From: Dysosmobacter sp. Marseille-Q4140
GTDB lineage: Bacteria > Bacillota > Clostridia > Oscillospirales > Oscillospiraceae
DNA length: 64,000 bases
NCBI GenBank assembly: GCA_018228705.1
Contig: CP073694.1
Coordinates: forward strand, 2,790,001-2,854,000
Reading direction: 5' to 3'
This document shows positions 46,467-55,839 of the stretch, in pieces (the first letter of the stretch is position 1; each line of letters opens with the position of its first letter). Below the pieces are notes generated by a model. The model had not been told where the DNA came from. It ran no database searches and worked only from the letters and a program-made list of their open reading frames with translations. Made by a program: the position numbers and the translations under genes.

Positions 46467-46897
46467 GGGTGGTCCTCCGGCCCCGCGAAGCGGCGCTCCC
46501 GGTGATTCAGATACATCAGCGTAAAGACGAAGGTGCAGATGGTGATGATAAGGGTCCAGTTGGCAAAGCCCGCGAACAGCAGGGCTTGCTTCCACTGGAC
46601 GGCCGGCACCAGGTAGACGCCGTTTTCCTCCACCGGGATCCCCAGCCGGTAGTGCATCCCCCGGGCGTAAATGCCAAGAAGCGTCACGCAGGTCAGGGTC
46701 AGGTTTACTGCCAGAGTCCTGGCCGCGGCCTTGTGCACATTGGCCCAAAACAGCTCGTCGGGGATTTTGGCCCGATAGGTGAAGAAAAAGAAGAACAGGA
46801 AAAAGACCAGCATGGTCACCGCACCGGAGAGGATGCCGAGGATCCCCAGGAACCCGAGCCAGCCCAGATGGGACAGGGGATTGCGCCGCTGTTTCAT
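46460..46897 (-). CDS. DUF3796-like small membrane protein
   Basis: A 145-residue protein with four hydrophobic helices: two near the N-terminus ([14 protein letters not shown] and a Phe-rich span of seven or more consecutive Phe), one around residue 75, and one near 120. GGAGG lies six bases before the ATG at 46897. It is paired with the overlapping helix-turn-helix gene, the usual arrangement for DUF3796. Function is unknown. Confidence 0.75.
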   Translation of the reverse strand: MKQRRNPLSHLGWLGFLGILGILSGAVTMLVFFLFFFFFTYRAKIPDELFWANVHKAAARTLAVNLTLTCVTLLGIYARGMHYRLGIPVEENGVYLVPAVQWKQALLFAGFANWTLIITICTFVFTLMYLNHRERRFAGPEDHPC

Positions 46898-46992
46898 AGA
46901 GGCCTCCTTTTCCACGAGTGTGAACTAATTCGCTCTTTACGATAAAAATATATCACATAAAGGACAGACTGTCAATGGGCGCGCGAAAAGAG

Positions 46993-47203
46993 AGGGCCGG
47001 GGAATGTTCCCCGGCCCTTAGGCTGTCAAAAAGTGGGAAGTCTCATGCAACGGGAAGGAAGATAGTTACGAAAGAAACCCAGGAGGGGTGTCTTTCGTTT
47101 TCGATCATAAGTTTTTTGACCCTTTTTAAAGGATCAAAAAACTTGCTCTGCATGTCGAAAAGGCCTTTTCGACATGCAGATGGCCGGGGAAACATCCCCG
47201 GCC
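46993..47203. repeat. Cluster of four intergenic palindromes
   Basis: In order: AGGGCCGGGGAA/TTCCCCGGCCCT (46993-47018), AAGTTTTTTG/CAAAAAACTT (47109-47144), a 32-bp perfect palindrome CTGCATGTCGAAAAGG plus complement (47148-47179), and GGCCGGGGA/TCCCCGGCC (47182-47203). The first and last share their core. No gene is seen in this 318-base gap. The first or last may end flanking transcripts; the centre looks like an interspersed repeat. Confidence 0.75.
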
Positions 47204-47215
47204 CTCTGCCCGTAT

Positions 47216-47635
47216 TCAGAATTTCAGCAGGTTCAGCCCGATCTCGGGGCTGAAGGCCCGGTCCACGGTGCCGGGGATCTCCCGGACGATCATCTCGCAG
47301 GTGGCGCTGATCACGGCCCGGTTCAGATGCCCGCCGAATACCCGGCCCTGGTCGTCTCCGGCGCTCATGTGCAGGTGGGTGTAAAACTCGCCGTTCATGG
47401 TGTCGATGGTGCCGGTGAGGGACACGATCTCAAAGGCCCCCTGGAAGTGGTTGGCGTGGTACTCCTTCTTCACCGTGTCGAACACGCCCACGGTGATGTC
47501 GTTCACCGCGCCCAGGGCCTGGACCGAGGCCAGCTGGATATGCTCCGCCAGGGCCAGGGCCTTCACCTGCTCCAGGATTTCCTCGCCCTTGTCCATGCGG
47601 ACCACGTAAGTATCGCCGAATTTGCGGTATTCCAT
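47216..47635 (-). CDS. PPC/DUF296 domain protein
   Basis: A 139-residue protein formed by one PPC domain (plants and prokaryotes conserved), a trimeric beta-rich fold. HIQLASVQALGAVNDITVGVFD and FYTHLHMSAGDDQGRVFGGHL are family motifs; the His cluster may bind a metal. The family is sometimes labelled DNA-binding, but bacterial function is unproven. The start at 47635 has AGGAGA upstream; earlier in-frame residues look non-coding. It lies 75 bases downstream of the EIIC-like gene. Confidence 0.87.
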   Translation of the reverse strand: MEYRKFGDTYVVRMDKGEEILEQVKALALAEHIQLASVQALGAVNDITVGVFDTVKKEYHANHFQGAFEIVSLTGTIDTMNGEFYTHLHMSAGDDQGRVFGGHLNRAVISATCEMIVREIPGTVDRAFSPEIGLNLLKF

Positions 47636-47710
47636 GTACTGATTCTCCTTTGCGGCGGCACCGCCTGATTTTTTACCAGCATAGCACATCTGCCGCCGGG
47701 GCGCAAGGGC

Positions 47711-48817
47711 TCAGGAGAGGGTCAGGTCGCCCTCCCGGATCCAGCCGATCCGCCGGAAGAACAGCCCGAACAGCCAGCACAGCACGGCGGGCAGGACAAA
47801 GGAGATGAGGAGCAGCCCTGCCCAGTCAAAGGCCGTCGGGACAATGGCCGCGGCGCCGTTGGCCAGGGCCTTTTCACTGGGGGCCACCCAGCCGGTCCAC
47901 ACGCCCAGCTGACCGCAGAACCCGCAGGTGCCCATGCCGGAGTTGATGGGGGCGCCGTTCATCTCCAGCTTGAACAGACAAGTGGCGATGGGGCCGGTGA
48001 TGGCGGAGGTCAGAATGGCGGGCAGCCAGATCCGGGGGTTCTTCACGATGTTGGGCATTTGCAGCATGGAGGTGCCGATGCCCTGGCTTACCAGGCCGCC
48101 CCAGCGGTTTTCCCGGAAACTCAGAACGGCGAAGCCCACCATGTTGGCGCAGCAGCCCGCCACGGCGGCGCCGCCGGCCAGGCCCGTCAGGCCCAGCACG
48201 GAGCAGATGGCGGCGGAGGAGATGGGCAGAGTCAGAGCGATGCCCACCAGCACCGACACCAGAATTCCCATCCAGAAGGGCTGGAGCAGGGTGGTCCTCA
48301 TGATAAGCTGGCCGAAGGCGTCCGCCGCGCCGCCGATGGGCGGGGCGATGACCCAGGCGGCGCCGATCCCGACGAGGATGGTGACGATAGGGGTCACCAA
48401 AATATCGACCTTGGTCTCCTTGCTGACGGCCTTTCCGAACTCCGCGGCGATGATGGCTACAAACAGCACTGCCAGCGGGCCTCCCGCGCCGCCCAGGGCA
48501 TTGCAGGCATAGCCCACCGTCACCAGGGAAAACAGCACCATGGGCGGCGCCTGGAGGGCGTAGCCGATGGCCACCGCCATGGCAGAGCCGCTCATGAAGG
48601 AGCACAGCCCGCCGATGGTATAGGGTACGTCATTGATGGTGATGACCTGGGCGGTGAGAAAGGGGATGCCGAACTGGGTGCCCAGGGTGTTGAGGATCGT
48701 GCCGATCAGCAGGGAGCAAAAGAGGCCCTGGGCCATGGCGCCCAGAGCGTCGATGCCGTACCGCTTGGCAGAAATGACGATGTTTTTCCGTTTCAGGAAG
48801 GCCTTGAACTGTTCCAT
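47711..48817 (-). CDS. PTS EIIC-like membrane transporter (PTS_EIIC_2 type)
   Basis: A 368-residue protein with about nine hydrophobic helices and repeated GTILNTLGTQFGIPF- and GMGTCGFCGQLG-like loops, fitting the PTS_EIIC_2 group. No EIIA or EIIB partner is nearby, so it may not use the PTS at all. Start at 48817 is weakly supported by CAGGTG upstream. Its promoter (48896-48924) is overlapped by a 38-bp palindrome with the same core as the palindrome on the NiaR gene promoter, so a niacin- or NAD-linked substrate is suspected. Confidence 0.8.
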   Translation of the reverse strand: MEQFKAFLKRKNIVISAKRYGIDALGAMAQGLFCSLLIGTILNTLGTQFGIPFLTAQVITINDVPYTIGGLCSFMSGSAMAVAIGYALQAPPMVLFSLVTVGYACNALGGAGGPLAVLFVAIIAAEFGKAVSKETKVDILVTPIVTILVGIGAAWVIAPPIGGAADAFGQLIMRTTLLQPFWMGILVSVLVGIALTLPISSAAICSVLGLTGLAGGAAVAGCCANMVGFAVLSFRENRWGGLVSQGIGTSMLQMPNIVKNPRIWLPAILTSAITGPIATCLFKLEMNGAPINSGMGTCGFCGQLGVWTGWVAPSEKALANGAAAIVPTAFDWAGLLLISFVLPAVLCWLFGLFFRRIGWIREGDLTLS

Positions 48818-48821
48818 GGGA

Positions 48822-48924
48822 GACACCTGTTTCTTTCGTAAGTTTGAGAAGATATGACAATACGGTAGACAGGTGTCTTGACACCTGTCTACCGTATCAT
48901 ACACGGATTGTGTGTGTCTGTCAA
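48822..48924 (-). promoter_or_regulatory. Promoter and large palindromic operator of the EIIC-like gene
   Basis: Minus strand TTGACA (48919-48924), 17 bases, TATGAT (48896-48901). The palindrome at 48860-48897 has 18-bp perfect arms around TT and touches the -10 box. Its centre GGTGTCTTGACACC matches GCTGTCATGACAGC at the NiaR gene. A further half-site GACACCTGT lies at 48822-48830, over the ribosome site. Confidence 0.85.
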
Positions 48925-48933
48925 GGCGCTTTT

Positions 48934-49704
48934 TCAGCAGTCCAGGACCTCCCGGAAATCGGCGCAGAGATTGGGACGGCGGATATCCAGCACCAGCGGC
49001 AGCTCCCCCTTGGAAAAGCGATCGCCCAGGGCTTCCATGCCGTATTTCAGCTTGTATTCGATCTCCTCCCGGTAGGCGGGGATGGCCAGCAGCAGGTTCA
49101 CCTGCTTCCCGTCCTCTACCGGCACCGCCTCCAGATCCTGTCCCAGCTGGTCCAGAACGACGCCGCCGAAGGGAACCTCCTCATACAGGGGCGTGTAGTC
49201 CGGGCCGTTGGGGATGGTGTGTCCCCAGCCCAGCCAGGTGTGGTACTCATGGGGGAAGCGGGCCAGGAATTTCAGCATCTGGATGGGCCAGTAGGAGGAT
49301 GCGGGCATATCATTCGAGAGGGTAAGTTCCTTTCCCAGATCCCAGCTGCCGGGAAGGAAAAGGTAGAGTTCGGCGTATCGCAGTTCCTCGTGGTCGGCGA
49401 TCTCCTCCGGCAGGGTCATGGGCAGGTCGCTCATGCCGGAGGTAAAGAGGACATAGTGGTCTCCCTCTCCCCTGGGCCGCATGATGTTCACGTCGATGTG
49501 CACCAGATCGGAGAGGATCTCGTGAAAGACGAACGTCTCCCTCCCGGGAAAGAGCTTTTCAAAGTGGGCGCAGACCGCCTCGGCGTAAACGCCGTAGGCC
49601 TGGGGCGGTCGCCAGCCCTGGTCCTCCGGCGTTTCGTAGCGGTAGATGGAGGAACCGCCGGGGCTGACCGCCGGCTTCTTGCGAAATCTATCCAGAAATC
49701 CCAT
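48934..49704 (-). CDS. Suppressor-of-fused (SUFU) domain protein
   Basis: A 256-residue protein with the SUFU-like fold: VYAEAVCAHFEKLFPG, HIDVNIMRPRGEGDHYVLFTSGMSD, then LSNDMPASSYWPIQMLKFLARFPHEYHTWLGWGHTIP. Bacterial SUFU proteins often appear with toxin-immunity or antitoxin genes, but no toxin is visible here and the role is unknown. AGGAGGTT precedes the ATG. It lies between the NiaR regulator and the EIIC-like gene, all on the minus strand. Confidence 0.88.
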   Translation of the reverse strand: MGFLDRFRKKPAVSPGGSSIYRYETPEDQGWRPPQAYGVYAEAVCAHFEKLFPGRETFVFHEILSDLVHIDVNIMRPRGEGDHYVLFTSGMSDLPMTLPEEIADHEELRYAELYLFLPGSWDLGKELTLSNDMPASSYWPIQMLKFLARFPHEYHTWLGWGHTIPNGPDYTPLYEEVPFGGVVLDQLGQDLEAVPVEDGKQVNLLLAIPAYREEIEYKLKYGMEALGDRFSKGELPLVLDIRRPNLCADFREVLDC

Positions 49705-49727
49705 ACAACCTCCTTGGGGATCTGAAA

Positions 49728-50240
49728 TTACGCTTCCAATAAAACGTGCAGCTGCCGCAGGGCCGCCACTACCCGCTGCCAGGCGGCCTCATCGGGGCAG
49801 GAGAGGGTGTGGAGATGGATGCCCTCGGTCAGGGCGGAGAGGGGCCGGGCCTCGGATTGGGCGCAGCGGGAGAGAAACTGGGCCACATCGTAGCGGTTTG
49901 CCAGCTGCAACGGCCCCGTCAGCTGGCCGTAGACCGGATGCTCCACGATGACGTCCACCACGGTGCAGCCGTTGTCCACCATGGCGTTGAGCTCCGCCTC
50001 CATGCCGGCGGCGTCGTGCTGGCAGGCCACTTGCCGTACCAAGCCCGTAGCGGCGGGCAGGATCACATAGCCCCGGGGCGTGGCGGAAATTTCGGCCCCG
50101 GCGGCCCGCAGCAGGGCGATATCCCCCACGATGATCTGGCGGCTGACAGAAAACCGCTCTGCCAGCGCGGAGGCGCTGACCGGCCCGCCGGACCGTCGAA
50201 GAATGTCCCAAATGGCCTGACGGCGCTGCTGAGCGTGCAT
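49728..50240 (-). CDS. niaR: NiaR/NadR-type niacin-responsive repressor
   Basis: A 170-residue repressor with an N-terminal winged helix (LAERFSVSRQIIVGDIALLRAAG) and a C-terminal 3H domain. The domain's histidines are present in CQHDAAG, VEHPVYGQL and GIHLHTLSCPDE, the metal and niacin site of the YrxA/NiaR family, which represses NAD biosynthesis or niacin uptake genes when niacin is plentiful. GGAGGGG precedes the ATG. Its promoter is covered by a GCTGTCATGACAGC palindrome, implying autoregulation. Confidence 0.9.
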   Translation of the reverse strand: MHAQQRRQAIWDILRRSGGPVSASALAERFSVSRQIIVGDIALLRAAGAEISATPRGYVILPAATGLVRQVACQHDAAGMEAELNAMVDNGCTVVDVIVEHPVYGQLTGPLQLANRYDVAQFLSRCAQSEARPLSALTEGIHLHTLSCPDEAAWQRVVAALRQLHVLLEA

Positions 50241-50258
50241 AAGGTCCCCTCCTTTGAA

Positions 50259-50302
50259 GCTGTCATGACAGCAGTATACCATTTCCCGCACCCATCTGTA
50301 AA
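50259..50302 (-). promoter_or_regulatory. niaR promoter and operator
   Basis: Minus strand TTTACA (50297-50302), 18 bases, TATACT (50273-50278). GCTGTCATGACAGC (50259-50272), a perfect 14-bp palindrome, directly follows the -10 box. Confidence 0.85.
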
Positions 50303-50303
50303 G

Positions 50304-50332
50304 AAAAGAGACGGCCAATAGCCGTCTCTTTT
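50304..50332 (-). terminator. Terminator of the liv operon
   Basis: AAAAGAGACGGC, CAATA loop, GCCGTCTCTTTT, with T-rich sequence on the minus strand. It also separates liv from the niaR promoter. Confidence 0.88.
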
Positions 50333-50355
50333 CAGAGGGGAAGACAAGGGCGCTC

Positions 50356-51068
50356 TCAACCGCCCAGATATGCTTTCTTGATGGCCGGGGAAGCCAGCAG
50401 CTCCGCGCCGGTGCCGGTGGTGACTACCTTGCCGGTCTCCATAACGTAGCCGCGGTCCGCCACAGACAGGGCCGCCTGGGCATTCTGCTCCACCAGCAAA
50501 ATGGTGGTGCCGGCACGGTGCAGGTTCCGGATGATCTCAAAGATCTGCTCCACCAGAATGGGAGCCAGGCCCATGGAGGGCTCATCCAGCATCAGCAGCT
50601 TGGGATGGCTCATCAGAGCACGGCCCATGGCCAGCATCTGCTGCTCACCGCCGGAGAGGGTACCGGCGATCTGCCGCCGCCGTTCCTTCAGCCGGGGGAA
50701 CTGCTGGAACACCCGGTCCAGATCATCGGCCACATGTCCGCCGGGCTGGGTGTAGGCGCCCATCTCCAGGTTCTCCTGGGTGGTCATCTGCAAAAACACC
50801 CGCCGTCCCTCCGGCACCAGGGCCAGGCCCTTGGACACGATCTTGTGGGGCGGCACCCGGTTGAGGTTCTCGCCGAAAAAGGTGACGGAGCCGGTCTTGG
50901 AGTGCAGCAGGCCCGAGATGGTGTTCAGCGTGGTGGACTTGCCGGCGCCGTTGGCGCCGATCAGAGTGACGATCTCTCCCTGCGCCACCTCAAAGGAGAC
51001 ACCCTTGATGGCGTGGATGCTTCCGTAGTAGACGTTGATGTCGTCCACTTTCAAAATCGTCTCCATGC

Positions 51069-51072
<4 letters not shown>
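50356..51072 (-). CDS. livF: Branched-chain amino acid ABC transporter ATP-binding protein
   Basis: A 238-residue ATPase. Walker A is GANGAGKST, the signature is LSGGEQQML, Walker B is LLMLDEPSMGL, followed by the H-loop area LVEQNA. It powers import with LivG. Its start overlaps the livG stop by four bases (ATGA); a second ATG two codons in is possible. Last gene of livJHMGF. Confidence 0.94.
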
Positions 51073-51902
<830 letters not shown>

Positions 51903-51903
51903 A

Positions 51904-52971
51904 TCAGACAGCCTCCTTTCCGCGGCGGCGCAGCCCCAGCCGTCCCAGCATGGACCGCATGGTGGGATTGTTGGTGGCCAGCATCACCAGGATCAGCACG
52001 ATGGCGTAGACCAGCATCCGGTAGTCGGAAAAGCTGCGCAGAGCCTCCGGCAGAATGGTCAGGGCTGCCGCAGCGATCAAAGAGCCCCAGATATTGCCCA
52101 GGCCGCCCAGCACCACGAACACCAGCACCAGAATGGAGGTGTTGAAATTGAACTTGGTGGCCTGAAGGGAGGAGAAGTTCAGACCGTACAGGGCGCCGGC
52201 GGCACCCGCCAGGGCGGCGGAGGTGACGAAGGCCATCATCTTGTACTTGGTCAGGTTCAATCCGATGCTCTCGGCGGCGATACTGTTGTCCCGCAGAGCC
52301 ATGATGGCCCGGCCGGCCCGGCTGTGCTTGAGGTTCAGCACCACGGCCAGGGTCACCATCACCAGCAGGAAGCCGGCGGTGAAGGTGGCGATGGTGGCGG
52401 TGCCCACGGCGCCCTGGGCGCCCTTGATGATGGCCGTGCCGTTTTCGCTCAGGCCCAGGGAGTCCACGGACTTGTCACCGCTGAGGTTGAGGGCAATGTG
52501 AAGGCCGGTCTCGTCGTAGCCAACCAGCAGGCAGTTGACCAGCTCCTTGATGATCTCACCGAAGGCCAGGGTGACGATGGCCAGATAGTCGCCCCGCAGA
52601 CGCAGCACCGGCATGCCCACCAGGGTGCCAACCACCGCCGCCAGGATGGCACCGATCACCATGGCCACGGCCAGGCGGACCGGCTCGGAGGGGATGGCGC
52701 TCTGGAGACTCATGGCGGCGATGACGCCGGAAAAGGCGCCCACGCTCATGAAGCCCGCGTGGCCCAGGCTCAGCTCACCCAGGATGCCCACAGTCAGGTT
52801 CAGGGACACCGCCATGGACATGTAGCAGCAGATGGGCACCAGCTGGCCTGTCAGAGACCGGCTCAGCAGCCCCTGGCGGCTGAGGATGGTCATGACGGCG
52901 AAGGCCAGGATCACGCCCAGATAAGTAAACAGATCCGTATAGGACCGCTTTTTAAAAATGGGTTTTGTCAT
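51904..52971 (-). CDS. livM: Branched-chain amino acid ABC transporter permease
   Basis: A 355-residue membrane protein with about ten helices and the LivM signature LSLGHAGFMSVGAF and RLRGDYLAIVTLAFGEI. The cytosolic coupling helix RDNSIAAESIGLNLTKYKMMAFVTSA contacts the ATPases. Start at 52971 is preferred for its GAGGTGG; the in-frame residues before look non-coding. Ten bases follow livH. Confidence 0.93.
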   Translation of the reverse strand: MTKPIFKKRSYTDLFTYLGVILAFAVMTILSRQGLLSRSLTGQLVPICCYMSMAVSLNLTVGILGELSLGHAGFMSVGAFSGVIAAMSLQSAIPSEPVRLAVAMVIGAILAAVVGTLVGMPVLRLRGDYLAIVTLAFGEIIKELVNCLLVGYDETGLHIALNLSGDKSVDSLGLSENGTAIIKGAQGAVGTATIATFTAGFLLVMVTLAVVLNLKHSRAGRAIMALRDNSIAAESIGLNLTKYKMMAFVTSAALAGAAGALYGLNFSSLQATKFNFNTSILVLVFVVLGGLGNIWGSLIAAAALTILPEALRSFSDYRMLVYAIVLILVMLATNNPTMRSMLGRLGLRRRGKEAV

Positions 52972-52981
52972 CTCCGCCACC

Positions 52982-53860
52982 TCACACTTTCTCAGGCACA
53001 TATTTGCCCAAAAGACCCGCCGGCTTCACCAGCAGCACCACGATCAGCACGGCAAAGACGATGGAGTTGGCCAGGTTCATGGAGATATACGCCTTGGCCA
53101 GGGCCTCGATAACGCCCAGCAGCAATCCGCCCAGGAAGGCGCCGGGGATGGAGCCGATGCCGCCGAACACGGCAGCGGTAAAGGCCTTGATGCCGGGCAT
53201 GGAGCCGGTGGTGGGCATCAGGGTGCCGTAGGAGGAGCACAGCAGCACACCGGCGATAGCCGCCAGCGCGGAGCCGATGGCAAAGGTCATGGAGATGGTG
53301 GCGTTGACGTTGATGCCCATCAACTGCGCGGCGCTGCGGTCCTCGGAGCAGGCCCGCATGGCCTTGCCCATCTTGCTCTTGCTGGTGAAGGTGGTGAGGG
53401 CGGCCATGATGACCAGGCAGGTGACCACCGTCAAAATGGAGACATAGGGGATGGAGAGCTGTCCTCCCATCAGGGAAAGGGAGCCCGCCACCACGGGGGA
53501 GTAGACCTTGGGAGCGGCGGACCAGATCAGCTGGGCCGCGTTTTGCAGGAAGTAGCTCACGCCGATAGCGGTAATCAGCACGGCCAGGGAGGGAGCGGCA
53601 CGCAGGGGCTTGTAAGCAAGACCCTCAATGACCACACCCAGCACCGTGCATACCACCATGGCCAGCAGCACGGATACGATGCTGGGGAGCCCCAAGTAGT
53701 TCATGGCGCAAAAGGAAATGTAGCCGCCCACCATGATGATATCACCGTGGGCGAAGTTCAGCATTTTCGCAATACCGTAAACCATGGTATAGCCCAGGGC
53801 GATGATGGCGTACACACTGCCCAGACTGATGCCGCTGATCAGGTAGGAGAGAAATTCCAT
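52982..53860 (-). CDS. livH: Branched-chain amino acid ABC transporter permease
   Basis: A 292-residue membrane protein with about eight helices. LGYTMVYGIAKMLNFAHGDIIMVGGY is the family N-terminal signature, and the coupling helix reads MRACSEDRSAAQLMGINVNATISMTFAIGSAL. It forms the channel with LivM. AGAGGTGC lies upstream of the ATG. A long hairpin sits between it and the binding-protein gene. Confidence 0.94.
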   Translation of the reverse strand: MEFLSYLISGISLGSVYAIIALGYTMVYGIAKMLNFAHGDIIMVGGYISFCAMNYLGLPSIVSVLLAMVVCTVLGVVIEGLAYKPLRAAPSLAVLITAIGVSYFLQNAAQLIWSAAPKVYSPVVAGSLSLMGGQLSIPYVSILTVVTCLVIMAALTTFTSKSKMGKAMRACSEDRSAAQLMGINVNATISMTFAIGSALAAIAGVLLCSSYGTLMPTTGSMPGIKAFTAAVFGGIGSIPGAFLGGLLLGVIEALAKAYISMNLANSIVFAVLIVVLLVKPAGLLGKYVPEKV

Positions 53861-53954
53861 CAGGAAGCACCTCTTTTTCTCTTGACTGTTCTATGGCAGA
53901 AATACGGACAGCAACGGCAGTGGCTGCCGCCCCTGTTTCCACCATAGAAATCAC

Positions 53955-53993
53955 GCGGCGGGACTGCCGGGAGAGACTCCCGGCAGCCGCCGC
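53955..53993 (-). promoter_or_regulatory. Hairpin between livJ and livH
   Basis: CTGCCGGGAG/CTCCCGGCAG around AGA, extended by GCGGCGG/CCGCCGC with a two-base bulge. No T-run, so it may protect the livJ message or cut expression of the permease genes relative to the binding protein. Confidence 0.7.
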
Positions 53994-54021
53994 ATTGTGA
54001 TGGATTGAATGGGAAAGGGGA

Positions 54022-55218
54022 TTACTGGGGCAGAACGTACACGCCGTCCTGGATGACGAAGGCGGTGGGATCCTTGGACACGGCGCCGTCGGCAGACCAG
54101 GTCATACCCTTGCCGGTGAGGCCGTCGTGGGTGAGGGTGGTCATGGTGGGGACCAGCGCCTCGCAGATGTCGGCAGCGGACATATCGGCGGTGCAGCCGG
54201 CAGCCTCCAGGGCCTCCTTGAGGATGTACACGGCGTCATAAGCGTCAGCAGCGAACTGGTTGGGGGTCTCGCCGAACTGATCCTGATAAGCCTGGACGAA
54301 AGACTGGTTTTCCTCCAGAGTGGCGGAGAAGGGGGTCAGCAGCATGACGCCCTCGGCCAGAGAGGCGTCAAAGCCCTCCATGGTGAGGATGCCGTCCATG
54401 CCGTCCACGCCGAAGAAGGTGGGGGCATAGCCCATGGCGTTGGCCTGGTTGAGGATGACGGAAGCGGGCTGATAGTACATGGGCAGGAACAACGTGTCGG
54501 CACCGGCTGCCTGAGCGGCGGTCAGCTGCACGGAGAAGTCGGTGGCGGTGTCCTTGGTGAAGGTGCCCTCATCCACAATGGTCAGGCCCTTGGCCTCGGC
54601 CTCAGAGACAAAAGCGTCCCGGATGCCCTGAGAATAAGCGTCGTCGTTCTGATAGAGGACATAGATCTTGGCGTCGGCCATGTTTTCGGCCATGTAGTCT
54701 GCGGAGCTGGTGCCCTGGTTGGGGTCGGTGAAGCAGACCTGGAAGACATTGTCCTTACCGGAGGTGACATCGGTGGAGGAGGCGGAGGGCGTCAGCATGA
54801 AGGTCCGGTCCTCATAGCACTTGGCAGCCACGGAAACGGAGGGGCCGGTGGTGGTGGGGCCAACCAGCAGCTGCATGCCCCAGTCCATCAGGGTGTTGTA
54901 GGCGTTGACGGAGGTCTCACCGTCGTTGACATCGTCCTCGCTCTTGAGCTCGAACTGGATGTCGCCGCCAGCGGCGTTGATTTCCTCCACGGCGATGGCG
55001 GCGCCGTTGGCGACGGCCTGGCCGTAGATGGCAGCGTCACCGGTGAGGGGGCCGATGGTACCGATCTTGAAGGCGGTGCCGGAGGCAGAGCCGGCATCCT
55101 CTTCGGTAGCGGAATCGGTGGAAGCGGTGTCGTCGGAGGCGGTGTCGTTACCGCCGCAGGCGGCCAGGCTGAGAACCATGGCCAGGGTCAGAACCATTGC
55201 AAAAAACTTCTTTTTCAT
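54022..55218 (-). CDS. livJ: Branched-chain amino acid ABC transporter substrate-binding lipoprotein
   Basis: A 398-residue periplasmic-binding-type protein anchored as a lipoprotein: signal MKKKFFAMVLTLAMVLSLAAC with the lipobox LAAC, an acidic low-complexity linker to about residue 50, then a two-lobed type I binding fold (FKIGTIGPLTGDAAIYGQ at its start). It captures Leu, Ile or Val, or possibly another small ligand. AAGGAG precedes the ATG at 55218. First gene of the operon, upstream of the permeases. Confidence 0.93.
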   Translation of the reverse strand: MKKKFFAMVLTLAMVLSLAACGGNDTASDDTASTDSATEEDAGSASGTAFKIGTIGPLTGDAAIYGQAVANGAAIAVEEINAAGGDIQFELKSEDDVNDGETSVNAYNTLMDWGMQLLVGPTTTGPSVSVAAKCYEDRTFMLTPSASSTDVTSGKDNVFQVCFTDPNQGTSSADYMAENMADAKIYVLYQNDDAYSQGIRDAFVSEAEAKGLTIVDEGTFTKDTATDFSVQLTAAQAAGADTLFLPMYYQPASVILNQANAMGYAPTFFGVDGMDGILTMEGFDASLAEGVMLLTPFSATLEENQSFVQAYQDQFGETPNQFAADAYDAVYILKEALEAAGCTADMSAADICEALVPTMTTLTHDGLTGKGMTWSADGAVSKDPTAFVIQDGVYVLPQ

Positions 55219-55253
55219 CTCATCTGCTCCTTTTGGGAATAAATTATACAAAA

Positions 55254-55284
55254 AAGCGGCCGCGCCCGGAAGGCACAGCCGCTT
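55254..55284 (-). terminator. Terminator of the small membrane gene, upstream of livJ
   Basis: AAGCGGC and GCCGCTT flank a partly paired 17-base centre; minus strand continues TTTTTTG and then TATAAT, a likely livJ -10 box (55244-55249). Confidence 0.65.
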
Positions 55285-55293
55285 TGCTGTATC

Positions 55294-55572
55294 TCAGCAA
55301 TATGCGCGTGTTCGCTTCCTTGGCGTATGAGGGGACACTTTAATCAACAAAACTACCAGCAGAATCACCAGGCCCAGTACCAGAATGGAAATGTGCAATA
55401 CCACCAGGCATACCAGGGCGCAAATAATGAGAATGGACGCCATCATCATGGCGTCCACAGACAGAGCGATATTGGCGCAGGCAGAGTGCGCGCAGGAAGA
55501 AGCCTCTGCCTGATCGGCAGACGCGCTGAGAGACATCATCATGAAAGACTTGCTCATGGAAGTGTACATCAT
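55294..55572 (-). CDS. Small membrane protein of unknown function
   Basis: A 92-residue protein. The first half is Met/Ser-rich with two cysteines; residues about 42-82 form one or two long Ile/Leu/Val helices, and the tail is basic (TPRKRTRAYC). Chosen start at 55572 has AGGAG nine bases upstream. No family is recognised. It lies just upstream of livJ but is separated from it by a terminator-like stem, so it may be independent. A small hydrophobic peptide such as a toxin-like or stress protein is possible but unsupported. Confidence 0.55.
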   Translation of the reverse strand: MMYTSMSKSFMMMSLSASADQAEASSCAHSACANIALSVDAMMMASILIICALVCLVVLHISILVLGLVILLVVLLIKVSPHTPRKRTRAYC

Positions 55573-55796
55573 GGCGCTGGCTCCTTTCTGCTGGAAGTTG
55601 TGTACCATTTTACCGGGTAAAAGCAGTAAAGTCAACGGGCGTTTTGCTTGGATAATTCACAGAAAAGACACAATATATTGGGGAATATTATGCGTTATGC
55701 ACAAATTGAATAAAGAGATACAAAAAATGAGGCTGCTTCTTAACACTATCTTTACACAAATGCGGTATGAAAAAAACAGCAGACTTCTCTGACAGA

Positions 55797-55826
55797 AAAA
55801 GGACCGCCCGTCCGGGCGGTCCTTTT
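55797..55826. terminator. Bidirectional terminator after the alcohol dehydrogenase gene
   Basis: AAAAGGACCGCCCG, TC, CGGGCGGTCCTTTT: a 14-bp perfect stem. The 200 bases between it and the small membrane gene show nothing else. Confidence 0.92.
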
Positions 55827-55839
55827 CGGAGAAATCGAC

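Noticed and set aside
46993..47203. CRISPR array
   Set aside because: The repeats are inverted, differ in sequence and are not evenly spaced.
47711..48817. Complete sugar PTS
   Set aside because: Only an EIIC-like protein is present; there are no EIIA or EIIB domains nearby.
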